Counted from the stretch's first letter, positions 1 through 11,326 are shown. The stretch: 64,000 nt of DNA from Siphonodentalium dalli (GCA_032622095.1 CP136069.1:3873566-3937565), one strand, 5' to 3'. Numbers and translations are program-made. Notes: a model not told the origin generated them from the sequence alone.

Positions 1-478
1 TTTTCTCTGTTTCGGTCTTGTCTGCTTTGATCGCAGCTGACCGTCAAATCTCAGATGACATTCTAGGAATTTTGACGGCAGATGACCGTCAAAATGCGGA
101 GGACATTCCATGGACTTTGGCATCATTTCCTTATCTTTCTGCTTCTTGCATTCGTCACTCTTTTCTAAGACTTGGCATAGATTTTGTGACAATCTCTTTT
201 TTCGTGAACGTTTCTTCTGTTTGGTTTTGTTGATTCTCACTCTGTTGGCAGCGAGCTTTTTCTCTTCAGTTTCTTCTTTATTACTTTGGACCGCTTTATC
301 CATGTCATATTTCTCCTCTGAATCCCTTTCTTCACTCTCTCCAATCATTTTTCTTTCTTCCGCATTGTGGCATGTTTCAACATGTTCTGATCCTGTTGTT
401 AGAGATGAAGTAGATTTGGGCAGCTCTTCATCCTCTTCTTCAGTCACAGTCTGGTCTTCATGAAGATCTTCTCCTAAT
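1..478 (-). CDS. Partial exon of an unrecognised charged protein gene (runs off the window start)
   Basis: The minus strand is open in one frame from 478 to the window edge, about 159 codons. Going downstream it begins with an acidic stretch (TEEEDEELPKS), continues with an E/K-rich segment, then a very basic stretch (KQKKRSRKKRLSQ, resembling a nuclear localisation signal), and ends with a doubled motif, HFDGHLPSK and RFDGQLRSK. A pyrimidine-rich acceptor ending in TTTCAG lies just before base 478. The exon's first base completes the split codon left by the exon at 2051-2544, so both belong to one gene. No known domain was recognised; composition suggests a disordered, perhaps nuclear, protein. 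The end of the exon and the stop codon are outside the window. Confidence is for coding status, not function. Confidence 0.6.
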
Positions 479-498
479 CTGAAATAAAATAGCTACTG

Positions 499-660
499 TA
501 CAGTAATGCTCTAAGTAATCGACTGCTTAACCACAGCAGAATTATGGGTAACTTTTGAGGATTTAGTCGGAAATGTTGCCAACTTGCCATTCATTAGAAA
601 GCTCTCGGGGAGAGCTTTGCGATGAATGTCAACAAGCCGTATTTTGCACACAAAAAATTC
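499..660. mobile_element. TA-flanked foldback MITE fragment (CAGTAATGCCCTAA family)
   Basis: The left end resembles the CAGTAATGCCCTAA terminus of the complete copies at 18711 and 21335, with one substitution, followed by the family interior (TTAACCACAGCAGAATTATG) and the central fold around CTCGGGGAGAGC. The right arm is incomplete. TA flanks and CAGT termini are typical of Tc1/mariner-type MITEs. Confidence 0.7.
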
Positions 661-1020
661 TAAGTTGAAAAAGAGAGATAACTCCACCAAAAAATGTCAG
701 ACAAACATCATAATTGCAGGTGCGCAGGTTCCCATGGAACTAAATATCTGTGCTAAGTTACAAGAGGTACGCATCTAAAATGCTATTTCGAGTTTATTGG
801 AAGTCGAAAAAAACTTCTGCAAATAACTTGGCAATAAGGCCCACACATTGGCCCAAAAAGTCGGACAAACCTGGTTTTTGAACTCATCATATATATATCA
901 AATATGGTGTGAATCAGTTAATATTTGATTGAGTTATCGTGCTAACAGTGAAAAATATTCTAAAAATAGAAAACTAAGGTCCATATCTCCGGGGGAAAAA
1001 TTCGGACAAACCTAGTTTTC
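640..1020. repeat. Diverged dispersed repeat with GTCGGACAAACC-like motifs
   Basis: The stretch contains CCAAAAAATGTCAGACAAAC and GGTTCCCATGGAACTAAATA. Related motifs occur in opposite orientation at about 51411-51520 and 52613-52960. It is probably core sequence of another tandem-unit element; its ends are not defined. Confidence 0.5.
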
Positions 1021-1026
1021 GAACTA

Positions 1027-1080
1027 AGAGATGAAGTAGATTTGGGCAGCTCTTCATCCTCTTCTTCAGTCACAGTCTGG
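1027..1080 (-). repeat. 54 bp duplicate of exon sequence inside the intron
   Basis: This block matches bases 401-454, part of the downstream exon, essentially base for base. On the minus strand it is preceded by TTACCCAG, which could act as a splice acceptor. It is either an ectopic copy or a decayed alternative exon. Confidence 0.85.
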
Positions 1081-1099
1081 GTAAGCTTATGATGTCAAA

Positions 1100-1185
1100 C
1101 CCTTAGAGAGCCCCACATAGACTAGAGCAGACGACACTCCACAGTGCATGCTTTTATCTCTGTGAGGATCCCTGTGGGTTAAACA
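1100..1185. repeat. Short GAGCCCCACA-type repeat
   Basis: It runs from CCCTTAGAGAGCCCCACA through a GCAGACGACACTC core to CCTGTGGGTTA. The same ~80 bp plan recurs at about 6816-7275, 7875, 16270, 16795, 17320, 17445, 18452, 20523-21165, 27595, 29520, 33110 and 39318. The ends are roughly complementary. Confidence 0.7.
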
Positions 1186-1321
1186 TTAAACTTTTTCAGT
1201 GAGGTTTGAGATGGATGTCTTACATTACTACCAAGGCTGGAAACACATAACATAAATAAATGACAAGACATGCTATTTGCAGGCTTTTATATACACATAT
1301 TTTCATTTACCTGCAACCAAG

Positions 1322-1760
1322 CCTTGAAATAGTGTGTCAGTCATTTGCAGAATGAGGTCCCCATGGGGGGGGGGCAAATTTAGTGATGCTAGCCCACCAT
1401 CATTCTGCTCAGACCTCAGCAGAATGAGGTTCCCAGAGGGTGAATTTGGTGATGCTAGTCTGCTGTGCGGGATAGAATCACTAAATTCACCCTCTGGGAA
1501 CCTCATTCTGCAAATGACAGACAAACTATTTCTGTATTACTGTAAGCAAGCCTAAGTTTAGTGTGCCTGTCGTTTTTGAATGAGGTCCCCCAGAGGGTGC
1601 ATATAGTGATGCTATCTCACACAGCAGACTAGCATCAATAAATTCACAATCTGGGGACCTCATTCAGCTTGGCCTCAACTGCTATGGGAGACATAGACTC
1701 AGATTGAAGTTCCCATATGGTGTAATATCGTCTGCCAATTTGGGGATATAGAGAAACAAA
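1322..1760. repeat. Palindromic AATGAGGTCCC repeat cluster
   Basis: GCAGAATGAGGTCCC and GGGACCTCATTCTGC alternate around GGTGAATTT/AAATTCACC, giving several overlapping foldbacks. Open frames appear on both strands only because the sequence is palindromic. Other clusters lie at 14340-14930, 19080-19460 and 40679-42300. Confidence 0.75.
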
Positions 1761-1796
1761 ACTGAAATTAAAAAAAAATAGAATCTATGTTAATTT

Positions 1797-2033
1797 GTTT
1801 AGGGCTCTACAGACTGTAAATTAGGGCCGATGAGATCGGTGTTTAGGTCTCTACAGACCGTAAATTAGGGCCGATGAGATCGGTGTTTAGGGCTCTACAG
1901 ACCGTAAATTAGGGCCGATGAGATCGGTGTTTAGGGCTCTACAGACCGTAAATTAGGGCCGATGAGATCGGTGTTTAGGGCTCTACAGACCGTAAATTAG
2001 GGCCGATGAGATCGGCCCCTGGCACTAAAAGGG
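1797..2033. repeat. 44 bp tandem repeat ending in a TTAA-flanked MITE terminus
   Basis: About five copies of a 44 bp unit (TTTAGGGCTCTACAGACCGT and onward) are followed by CCTGGCACTAAAAGGG and TTAA at 2034-2037. That end matches the right end of the complete MITE at 21635-21872, so the array looks like amplified interior of a truncated copy. Confidence 0.75.
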
Positions 2034-2050
2034 TTAATTCTTCTACTTAC

Positions 2051-2544
2051 AATTTCGGAAAATCTGGCAGTGCAGCAAGATCGAAGCAATATGATGGTTC
2101 AGAATGTGAGTAATCAAAATTCAGAGAGTTTCCACCGAATAAAAGCTCTGAATCGTAAGAAGTTTCTTCTCTTCCACCGAATAAAAGCTCTGAATGGTAA
2201 GAAGTTTCTTCGCTTCTTGGTTGGTAATGTTCAACAGCCGCTCCTTCTGACAAACATGTGTCAAGATCAATTGAAGGGTGTTTAACATCCGTAAATTGGT
2301 CAGCACCAATGGAATAATTGAGGTCACTGTAGTCCTCTTGGATGTATGGTGGAAGCTTTTCTGCATAGTTTTCACTTTCATGTCCCTGATTGGTGTGATT
2401 TAGCACCAGATTTTCTGGATCTGGTACCGGATTTGCTGGATCTGGTACCGGATTTTCTGGATCTGGTACCGGATTTTCTAGATCTGGTACCGGATTTTCT
2501 GGATCTGGATTAGCCAAATCAAGATCATCATCTGGCTCAGATAT
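2051..2544 (-). CDS. Internal exon of the same unrecognised gene, with a PDPENPV repeat
   Basis: This 494 nt exon is open throughout on the minus strand. It starts after an acceptor reading TTGTAG and ends at a consensus donor GTAAGT (2050-2045). Near its start it has about five copies of a seven-residue proline/acid repeat of the form PDPENPV, followed by an acidic Ser/Tyr-rich region containing two near-identical blocks around SELLFGG. The exon starts in phase 0 and leaves two bases, which the exon at 1-478 completes without a stop, across an intron of about 1.57 kb. The encoded part looks low-complexity and disordered; no enzyme or binding domain was recognised. Upstream exons were not found in the adjacent transposon sequence. 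The heptad repeat could be polymorphic in copy number. Confidence 0.6.
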
Positions 2545-2649
2545 CTACAATATTCAATGAAGAAAATCTAAGACACAAGGAATAAATTAAAACAGTTTGT
2601 GTCCAAAATAAGTGATAACTAGAGCTACAATTTCCCAAATTCACAGAAA

Positions 2650-2830
2650 GTGTGTTATAGAAAAGTAGCGGGATGGGACTCGGTCCTAAACAGCATCATC
2701 CCAACCGATATCCTAAGCTGTTCTGGACAAAGAAGACTTGGTCTAATTGATTTTGTGAACAAAAAAAAGAGGACTTTCCCTTCTTTTTATAAATCTTTTC
2801 AAGTCCTCTTTCGCCGTTCACATAAACTAC
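2650..2830. repeat. Possible diverged Mutator-like terminal repeat
   Basis: The segment with CATCCCAACCGATATCCTAA and AAGAAGACTTGGTCTAATTG aligns by eye with the right terminal repeat of the element ending at 57864. No second terminus or target duplication was found, so this is a tentative solo end. Confidence 0.4.
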
Positions 2831-2864
2831 TGTAATGCCCTAATAGTCCAGGAGATAATGGTAG

Positions 2865-3402
2865 AAGGGTCCGCGCTGGACCAAAATTGACTTTTGCCAA
2901 ATGAAAATATTTTTTTGCAAAAAACTATTAGAATTTGCCAAATGTTATCCCCGATAGTATCATTTTCTGCAACCTTGATTGAGTTTTATATTTCGACACT
3001 CGCGGATTGAACGTCGTTTGATATCGGTAGGAAAGCAGTTAGTTAATAATTATACTCGCATATCTATTGTGGTTTATCATACAACAATAAACCAATCACC
3101 GAACAATAAAATGGTAGAAGAGTTGCTACATCAGAAGAAAACATCACAAGAGGATTAGCTATGTAAACACCACCACCACACTAAATACTGGTAATCCATC
3201 CACCCACTGCTAATAATGCTACCAGATTAATGGAGGTGTAGTAGTTTCCTAAAATTAATGGTATTGATTGACTGATATTTTTTAACTTTATTTAGGAATT
3301 AAAAAGTGACTTGCCAAAACTTTTGCCAAATGAAAATATTTTTTGCCAAATGTGAATTATTTTTGCCATTGGCAAATTTGGCAAGTGGCAGCGCGAATCC
3401 TG
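2865..3402. mobile_element. Non-autonomous hAT-like element, 538 bp
   Basis: The ends AAGGGTCCGCGCTG and CAGCGCGAATCCTG are imperfect inverted repeats, flanked by AATGGTAG and ATTGGTAG (7 of 8 bases match), as expected for the 8 bp target duplication of hAT transposons. TTTGCCAAATG motifs are clustered at both ends. A related, better-preserved copy lies at 9960-10869. There is no transposase frame. Confidence 0.75.
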
Positions 3403-3500
3403 ATTGGTAGACCTCTGCACCCACCACAGGACTCAACTTCACCACACTAATTTTCTTTCTTAATGGCTCCTCTAATTTTTTGCGGTTGTTAACAATAAAA

Positions 3501-6384
3501 ATGAAAGTGTCAATGACACTGTAGCTCAACTTGGAAAGGGAATAATTTAATGTATTACAGTCAATGGAGCGATTAGGAATGTGGAAAGTTGAATGTCTAA
3601 TACTAGTTTATAGACATGAAGAGAAAAGTAAAATCCAAGATGGCTGCTGGCGGCCATGTTTTGGCCGAATGACCCCAAAATGAGTCGTTCCCATCCACAT
3701 GTCATCGTTAATATCCATGACAAATTTTATGACGTTCAGCCTAAAGGTACGACCTGTAGCCCATGCTAAAGAATTTAGTCATACAAAGAGTAAAATCCAA
3801 GATGGCTGCTGGCGGCCATGTTTTTTGGCCGAATGATCCCAAAATGACTCGTCTCCATCTACATGTCATTATTAACATTCATGACAAATTTTATGATGAT
3901 CAGACTAAAGGTACGACATGTAGCCCGTGCTAAAGAATTTAGTCATACAAAGAGTAAAATCCAAGATGGCTGCTGGCGGCCATGTTTTCAGCCGAATGAC
4001 CCCAAAATGAGTCGTTCCCATCTATATGTCATCGTTAACATCCATGACAAATTATATGACAATCAGACTAAAGGTACGACCTGTAGCCCATGCTAAAGAA
4101 TTTAGTCATACAAAGAGTAAAATCCAAGATGGCTGCTGAACGACCCCAAAATGACTCGTTTCCCATCTACATGTCATTGTTAACATCCATGACAAATTTC
4201 ATGAAGTTCCGACCAAAGCTACGACCTGTAGCCCGCACCAAAGGATTTATTCATGCAAAGAGTAAAATCCAATATGGCTGCTGGCGGACATGTTTTTTAG
4301 CCAAACGACCCCAAAATGACTCGTTCCCATCTACATGTTAATATTAACATCCATGATAAATATCATGATGATCAGACAAACAGTACGACCTGTAGCCCGT
4401 GCCAATGGATTGAATTTTGAAATCCAAGATGGCTGCCAGCGGCCATGTTTTTTGGCCGTATGACCCCAAAATGACTCGTTCCCATATACATGTCAATATC
4501 AATATTCATGACAAATTTCATAAAGGTCAGACCAAAGGTACGACCTGTAACCCGCGCCAAAGGATTTAGTCATTGAAGGAGTAAAATACAAGATGGCTGC
4601 TGGCGGCCATGTTTTTTGGCCGAACGACCCCAAAATCACTCGTTCCCATCTACATGTCATTGTTAACATCCATGACAAATTTCATGAAGTTCTGACCAAA
4701 GCTACAACCTGTAGCCCGCGCCAAAGAATTTAGTCATGCAAAGAGTAAAATCCAAGATGGCTGCTGACGGGCATGTTTTTTGTCCGAACGACCCCAAAAT
4801 CACTCGTTCCCATCTACATGTCAATATTAACATCCATGACAAATTTCATGATGATCAGACGAACAGCACGACATGTAGCCCGCGCCAATGGATTGAATTT
4901 TGAAATCCAAAATGGCCACCAGCGGCCATGTTTTTTGGCCGAATGACCCCAAAACGACTCGTTCCCATCTACATGTCAATGTCAACATTCATGATAAAAT
5001 TCATAAAGATCAGACCATAGGTACGACCTGTAGCCCGCGCCAAAGGATTTAGTCATGCAAAGAGTAAAATCCATGATGGCTGCTGGCGGCCATGTTTTTT
5101 GGCCGAACAACACCAAAATCACTCGTTCCCATCTACATGTCATTGTTAACATCCATGACAAATTTCATGAAGTTCTGATCAAAACTACGACCTGTAGCCT
5201 GCGCCAAAGGATTTAGTCATGCAAAGAGTAAAATCCAAGATGGCTGCCAGCGGCCATGTTTTTTGGCCGAACGACCCCAAAATGACTCGTTCCCATCTAC
5301 ATGTCAATATTAACATCCATGACAAATTTCATAATGATCAGACGAACAGTACGACCTGTAGCCCGCGCCAATGGATTGAATTTTGAAATCCAAAATGGCC
5401 ACCAGCGGCCATGTTTTTTGGCCGAATGACCCCAAAATGACTCGTTCCCATCTACATGTCAATGTCAACATTCATGACAAATTTCATAAAGATCAGACCA
5501 AAGAGTAAAATCCAAGATGGCTACTGGCGGCCATGTTTTTTGGCCGAACAACCCCAAAATGACTCGTTCCCATTTACATGTTATTGTTAACATCCATGAC
5601 AAATTTCATGAAGTTCCGATCAAAACTACGACCTGTAGCCTGCGCCAAATGATTTAGTCATGCAAAGAGTAAAATCCAAGATGGCTGCTGGCGGCCATCT
5701 TTTTTGTCCGAATGACCCCAAAATGACTCGTTCCCATTTACATTCCAATTTCAACAGCCATGACAAATTTTATGATGATCAGACTAAAGGTACGACCTGT
5801 AGCCCGTGCTAAAGGATTTAGTCATACAAAGAGTAAAATCAAAGATGGCTGCTGGCGGCCATGTTGTTTGGCCGAATGACCCAAAAATGACTCGTTCCCA
5901 TCTACATGTCATTATTAACATTCATGACAAATTTTATGATGATCAGACTAAAGGTACGACCTGTAGCCCGGGCTAAAGGATTTAGTCATACAAAGAGTAA
6001 AATCCAAGATGGCTGCTGGCGGCCATGTTTTTGGGCCGAACGACCCCAAAATTACTCGTTCCCATCTACATGTCAATATTAACATCCATGACAAATTTCA
6101 TGATGATCAGACAAATAGTACGGCCTGTAGCCCGTGCTAATGGATTGAATTTTGAAATCTAAGATGGCCGCTGGCGGCCATGTTTTTTTCCGAATGACCC
6201 CAAAATGAATCATTCCGGTACAAATGTTGATGTCAACAGCTATGACAAATTTCATAATGATCCGACCAAAGGTACGACTTGTAACCTGCATTGTTGACGC
6301 CTTACGTACACACGCACACACGGACGACGGACGACAAAGCCATGGCAATAGCTCAAACTTTACAAAGTAAAGTTGAGCTAAAAA
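3501..6384 (+). mobile_element. Pearl/Helitron-like element A with ~17 tandem core units
   Basis: The 5' side begins with the palindrome AGTGTCAATGACACT and TAGCTCAACTT; the 3' side ends in ACGGACGACGGACGAC, a CCATGGCAATAGCTCAAAC block and AAAGTTGAGCTA, so the termini are short inverted repeats. The core is a ~163 bp unit marked by CCAAGATGGCTGCTGG, GACCCCAAAATGACTCG and GACCTGTAGCCCG; successive starts at 3641, 3803, 3967 and 4130 set the period. This layout matches the 'pearl' elements described in bivalves and non-autonomous Helitron-like elements (inference from structure). No Rep/helicase gene is present. Confidence 0.8.
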
Positions 6385-6815
6385 GTGGCCGCAGAGACTC
6401 CAGACAAGATGGCGTCCATCACGGTGGCCATTTTTTTATATGCACCAGGTCTCTTTGATTGCCGCTATAGTAAAGATGATGTCACATGTGGTTTTGTTTT
6501 CCGCTCGATTCGTTATGGTAGCATATATACAACCCTTACAAATTAGCCAAATATCCGACACAAAAATCCAATATGGCAGCCAAGATGGCTGCCAAAAGGT
6601 ATGGTATGGAAGTTTGGAATCAATTGGATGAAAAATGTTGTCAAGCATATATATGTAGGACCTTGAAACCTCAGTGATATGGGCGCTATACAAGAAATGT
6701 GTAATATGATATGATAAAGTGTTTAGTCAAGCGTAGAGAAAAATCCAAAATGGCTGCCAGCAGCCATGTTTTGTTTCATCGAAAATCATGTAGCCACCAT
6801 GATTATTTCTTAAAT
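6385..6815. repeat. Unassigned AT-rich stretch with pearl-like fragments
   Basis: Copies of CAAAATGGCTGCC and a GATATGGGCGCTATACAAG tail are visible, suggesting degraded repeats. Nothing supports a gene here. Confidence 0.4.
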
Positions 6816-7275
6816 AACACTCCTGTATGGAGCCTCACACAGACCCAAGCAGACAACAGTCATCAGTGCATTGTTCTCTCTGTCTGGGGCTCCATAAAGG
6901 GTTATGTAACACTCCTGTATGGAGCCTCGCATGGACCCAAGCGGACGACAGTTATCAGTGCATTGTTCTTTCTGTCTGGGGCTCCATAAAGGGTTAAATA
7001 ACACTCCTGTATGGAGCCTCACACGGACCTAAGCAGACAACAGTTATAAGTGCATTGTTCTCTCTGTCTGGGGCTCCATAAAGGGTTATATAACACTCCT
7101 GTATGGAGCCTCACATAGACCCAAGCAGATAACAGTCATCAGTGCATTGTTCTCGCTGTCTGAGGCTCCATAAGGATTATGTAACACTCCTGTATGGAGC
7201 CTCACACGGACCCAAGCAGACGGCAGTTATCAGTGCATTGTTCCCTCTGTCTGGGGCTCCATAAAGAGTTAACTA
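6816..7275. repeat. ~92 bp tandem array, five copies
   Basis: The unit runs from AACACTCCTGTATGGAGCCT to GGGGCTCCATAAAGGGTTA. Each unit has complementary ends and belongs to the GAGCCCCACA family, so the array is a tandemly multiplied short MITE-like unit. Confidence 0.85.
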
Positions 7276-7504
7276 ACAGTGGATTGTTGATTTCCTTCGA
7301 TCGACCCTTGTTCCTTCGGATTGTCATTGTCCCTATCATGTGGTCGCAGGTCATTGATGCTATAACGTGGTCGCGGATCATCGATTACATCACATAGTCG
7401 CAGGTCATCGATCCAATCATGTGGTCGCAGCCCAAACAATCTTTGAAGTAACCGCATTACACCAAGCTCCATCAGTATCTAGAAATACATTGTAAATGTA
7501 GACA

Positions 7505-7640
7505 AGAATACAGGGCTTATATTTCGGCAAGAATCCAAATCTAGATTCTTGTACATATTCTCGCAAATTACCATGGATTCTTGCGAAAATGTATGGATTC
7601 TTGTATGAATGAAACACATTTGCATGGCCTGGAATAGTAC
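7505..7640. repeat. Degenerate CAGGGCTTATATTTC element
   Basis: CAGGGCTTATATTTCGGC followed by repeated ATTCTTG/AGAATCC motifs matches, in reverse orientation, the 123 bp element at 37267-37389. Its far end is decayed (GCATGGCCTGG). Confidence 0.55.
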
Positions 7641-7717
7641 AATTAATCAGGCCGCCAGGGATAAAATGTTGAGGTCTCTTTTAAAGATATATTGTGGACT
7701 TATTTCATAAATATTTT

Positions 7718-7955
7718 TACCCTGTGCCAATGCATTCTCTTATATATGCGAGTCGACCATAGGTCGCTTCGCATATATAAGAGAATGCATTGGCCTAACA
7801 ATTTTTGATCATTTTGTTTAAATAAATGTTTCTTACAATTTTTAGGACATAAAATAAAAAACATCCAATACCCAGCAGGGAGCCCCACACATATATTGAA
7901 GCATATAGAAGAGTGTCGTCTGCTCATGTTTGTCTGGGGCTCTGTATGGGTGAAA
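7718..7955. repeat. TGCCAATGCATTCTC hairpin plus GAGCCCCACA repeat
   Basis: A near-perfect palindrome with ~30 bp arms (GCCAATGCATTCTCTTATAT and its complement around GACCATAGG) is followed by a GGAGCCCCACACATATA repeat ending GGGGCTCTGTATGGG. The same pair makes up the interior of the TTAA-flanked MITEs at 14994, 16029 and 19940. Confidence 0.75.
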
Positions 7956-8007
7956 TTAAGGGGAAAAACACAATTGCTTTCTGCATTCCTTGAACCTTAA
8001 CCTCCAG

Positions 8008-8235
8008 GTGTGGTGTGGTGTGGTGTGCTGTGGTGTGGTGTGGTGGTGGTGGTGTGGTGTGGTGTGGTGGTGGTGTGGTGTGGTGTGGTGTGGTGTGGTG
8101 TGGTGTGGTGTGGTGTGGTGTGGTGTGGTGTGGTGTGGTGTGGTGTGGTGGTGTGTGGTGTGTGGTGTGTGGTGTGGTGTGGTGTGGTGTGGTGTGGTGT
8201 GGTGTGGTGTGGTGTGGTGTGGTATGGTATGGAGG
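8008..8235. repeat. (GTGTG)n microsatellite
   Basis: About 230 bp of TGGTGTGG-type pentamer repeat with short TGG and TGTG slips. It produces spurious open frames on both strands. Confidence 0.97.
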
Positions 8236-8580
8236 TTTACATGATATAGTTCTCACCATTGTTATGGTTGAATCAATTCATGTATGGTGAGAGTTCTGCT
8301 TGCAGTTCAAATGTAAAGGTCAAGGGTTGAGTGTCTTGCATATTTAAACATGACTGGGTATAAAATCTAATTTGAGTTGCCAATTTTCACTATAGTTTCA
8401 AAACAAGAGAACTTTAAATCAAGTGGTTACTATTAACAATAATAACCACTTGATTTTAGAGTTATCCATCTTACACCCGCAATTTGTCTGTTTGAGCACG
8501 TGGAAGTGGACCACATTTCCAACAAGAGCTATGCTGGGCGTGCAATATACTCCCTCTCTTGGGTCGGCGGAAACTGGTAA
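8236..8580. other. Stretch without recognised features
   Basis: AT-rich sequence with a short inverted pair (ATCAAGTGGTTA and TAACCACTTGAT, about 8416-8456). No gene signal was seen. Confidence 0.5.
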
Positions 8581-11326
8581 ATGAAAGTGTCAATGACACT
8601 GTAGCTCAACTTAGGTAGGGGAATAATTTAATGGTCGACAGTAAATGGAGGAATAGGAAAAGTGCTAATTGAAATGTCTAAGTAAGACTAGATGTACATG
8701 TCAATATTAACATTCATAACAGGTTTCATAATGATCGGATCAGGGATGTGGTGATTATGGTGTGCCAAAGGATTTATTAATGCAAAGAGTAAATTCTAAA
8801 ATGGCCACCGGCAGCCATGTTTTTTTCCGAATTACCCCAAAATGACTTGTTCCCATCTACAGCCTTTACAAATCTCATAATGATCTGATCAAAGGTATGA
8901 CCTGTAGCCTGTGCCAATGGATTTAGTCATGCAAAGAGTAAATTCCAAGATGGCTGCTGGCGGCCATGTTTTTCGGCTGAACGACCCCAAAATGACTCGT
9001 TCCCATTTACATGTCAATATCAATATTCATGACAAATTTCATAAAGGTCAGACCAAAGGTACGACCTGTAACCCGCGCCAAAGGATTTATTCATGCAAAG
9101 AGTAAAATCCAAGATGGCTGCTGACGGCCATGTTTTTTGGCCGAACGACCCCAAAATCACTCGTTCCCATCTACATGTCAATATTAACATCCATGACAAA
9201 TTTCATGATGATCAGACGAACAGCACGACATGTAGCCCGCGCCAATGGATTGAATTTTGAAATCCAAAATGGCCACCAGCGGCCATGTTTTTTGGCCGAA
9301 TGACCCCAAAATGACTCGTTCCCATCTACATGTCAACGTCAACATTCATGACAAAATTCATAAAGATCAGACCATAGGTACGACCTGTAGCCCGCGCCAA
9401 AGGATTTAGTCATGCAAAGAGTAAAATCCATGATGGCTGCTGGCGGCCATGTTTTTTGGCCGAACAACCCCAAAATCACTCGTTCCCATCTACATGTCAT
9501 TGTTAACATCCATGACAAATTTCATGAAGTTCTGATCAAAACTACGACCTGTAGCCTGCGCCAAAGGATTTAGTCATGCAAAGAGTAAAATCCAAGATGG
9601 CTGCCAGCGGCCAATTTTTTGGCCGAACGACCCCAAAATGACTCGTTCCCATCTACATGTCAATATTAACATCCATGACAAATTTCATAATGATCAGACG
9701 AACAGTACGACCTGTAGCCCGCGCCAATGGATTGAATTTTGAAATCCAAAATGGCCACCAGCGGCCATGTTTTTTGGCCGAATGACCCCAAAATGACTCG
9801 TTCCCATCTACATGTCAATGTCAACATTCATGACAAATTTCATAAAGATCAGACCAAAGAGTAAAATCTAAGATGGCTGCTGGCGGCCATGTTTTTTGGC
9901 CGAACAACCCCAAAATGACTCGTTCCCATTTACATGTCATTGTTAACATCCATGACAAACAGTGTTCGCGCTGGACCGAAAAAAACTTTAGCCAAAAGTT
10001 TAGCCAAATGAAAATTATATTAGCCAAATGAAAAAAACTTTAGCCAAATGTTTTTTGGTCAAATTAAAAAAAACTATGGCCAAATTAAATCATCGTTTTC
10101 TGGTCGGTTTACAATTAATGACTAAAACGTCAAATCTAACAGACACAGGTAACATACACAATAATTTAACTGATTTTGAACTAAAAATATATATATATAT
10201 CATTTATTAAACATTTATTAATCTTTATGTGAAAGAACGATTTGGGAGGGGGGGGGGGGGGTAACCCGGGATTGTCCTTTTTAATGTCATTATTTTTTTG
10301 TTTTATATCAATATCTTTTTTTAAATCATTAAATATTAATTATCCTTGCGAAAATATCTAAGTGACATCTGGAAACTAATAACGTAATATTGTTACGCCA
10401 TTATCAAATTACAATCTGTCGTAAAAGCATGCATATTATTTTGAATGCATCGGTATTGACGACAAATAGCCACAAAATATCTGTCGGGATTCACATTTGG
10501 CTGATTAAGCTATTGTCTTACAATCGGTGCTCATAAACCCTGCCCTGCCAGTGACCAGACAGACAATGGGGGATTAGCGGATTAAATGTAAAACAATGAC
10601 CTTTTGCTGTTTCGTGCAGAGTGACGGGTTTTCCTTTGTACTGTCCGCGATCGGGTTTCCCTTTGTACAGTCGGCGATATATTTCCACTTACGATGTTTT
10701 CGGACTAGATCGTTCACAACGAAAACCCACTTGCTAAAAAATCATGCTTTCAGTCTCCATTGGGGTCAAAAAAAGTTTAGCCAAAAGTTTAGCCAAATGA
10801 AATTTTTATTAGCCAAATTCGAAAAAGATTAGCCATTGGCTAATTTGGCTACCGACAGCGCGAACACTGATGACAAATTTCATGAAGTTCCGATCAAAAC
10901 TACGACCTGTAGCCTGCGCCAAATGATTTAGTCATGCAAAGAGTAAAATCCAAGATGGCTGCTGACGGCCATGTTTTTTGGCCGAACGACCCCAAAATGA
11001 CTCGTTCCCATCTACATGTCAATATTAACATCCATGACAAATTTCATGATGATCAAACGAACAGTACGACCTGTAGCCCGCGCCAATGGATTGAATTTTG
11101 AAATCCAAGATGGCCACCAGCGGCCATGTTTTTTGGCCGAATGATCCCAAAATGACTCGTTCCCATCTACATGTCAATGTCAACATTCATGCAAAATTTC
11201 ATAAAGATCAGACCAAAGGTACGACCTGTAGCCCGCGCCAAAGGAAATTGTTGACGGACAGACGCACACACGGAAGACGGACACCAAGCCATGGCAATAG
11301 CTCAAACTTACAAAAGTTGAGCTAAA
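8581..11326 (+). mobile_element. Pearl/Helitron-like element B, split by a hAT insertion
   Basis: It begins with AAGTGTCAATGACACTGTAG and ends with CCATGGCAATAGCTCAAAC and AAAGTTGAGCTA. The ~163 bp units belong to the same family as element A; several are nearly identical to units there, implying recent amplification or exchange. Sequence resumes seamlessly after the hAT element at 9960-10869. Confidence 0.8.
9960..10869. mobile_element. Non-autonomous hAT element, 910 bp, perfect 8 bp TSD
   Basis: Perfect 14 bp terminal inverted repeats, CAGTGTTCGCGCTG and CAGCGCGAACACTG, are flanked by identical ATGACAAA (9952-9959 and 10870-10877). Removing element and one duplication restores the pearl core reading CATGACAAATTTCATG, so boundaries are exact. 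TTAGCCAAATG motifs cluster at both subterminal regions. No transposase frame remains. The 8 bp duplication and CAGTG ends place it with hAT transposons. Confidence 0.92.

Larger units (their letters stand above)
479..2050 (-). other. Inferred intron filled with repeats
   Basis: This stretch lies between the two exons and holds only repeats: an edge of a TA-flanked MITE (about 499-620), a diverged stretch shared with 51.4 and 52.6 kb (about 640-1020), a copied piece of the neighbouring exon (1027-1080), a GAGCCCCACA element, palindromic AATGAGGTCCC repeats and a 44 bp tandem array. Intron status follows from matching splice sites and phase and has no transcript support. Confidence 0.5.

Noticed and set aside
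7924-8290. Histidine/threonine- and cysteine/valine-rich frames
   Set aside because: Translations of the (GTGTG)n microsatellite.
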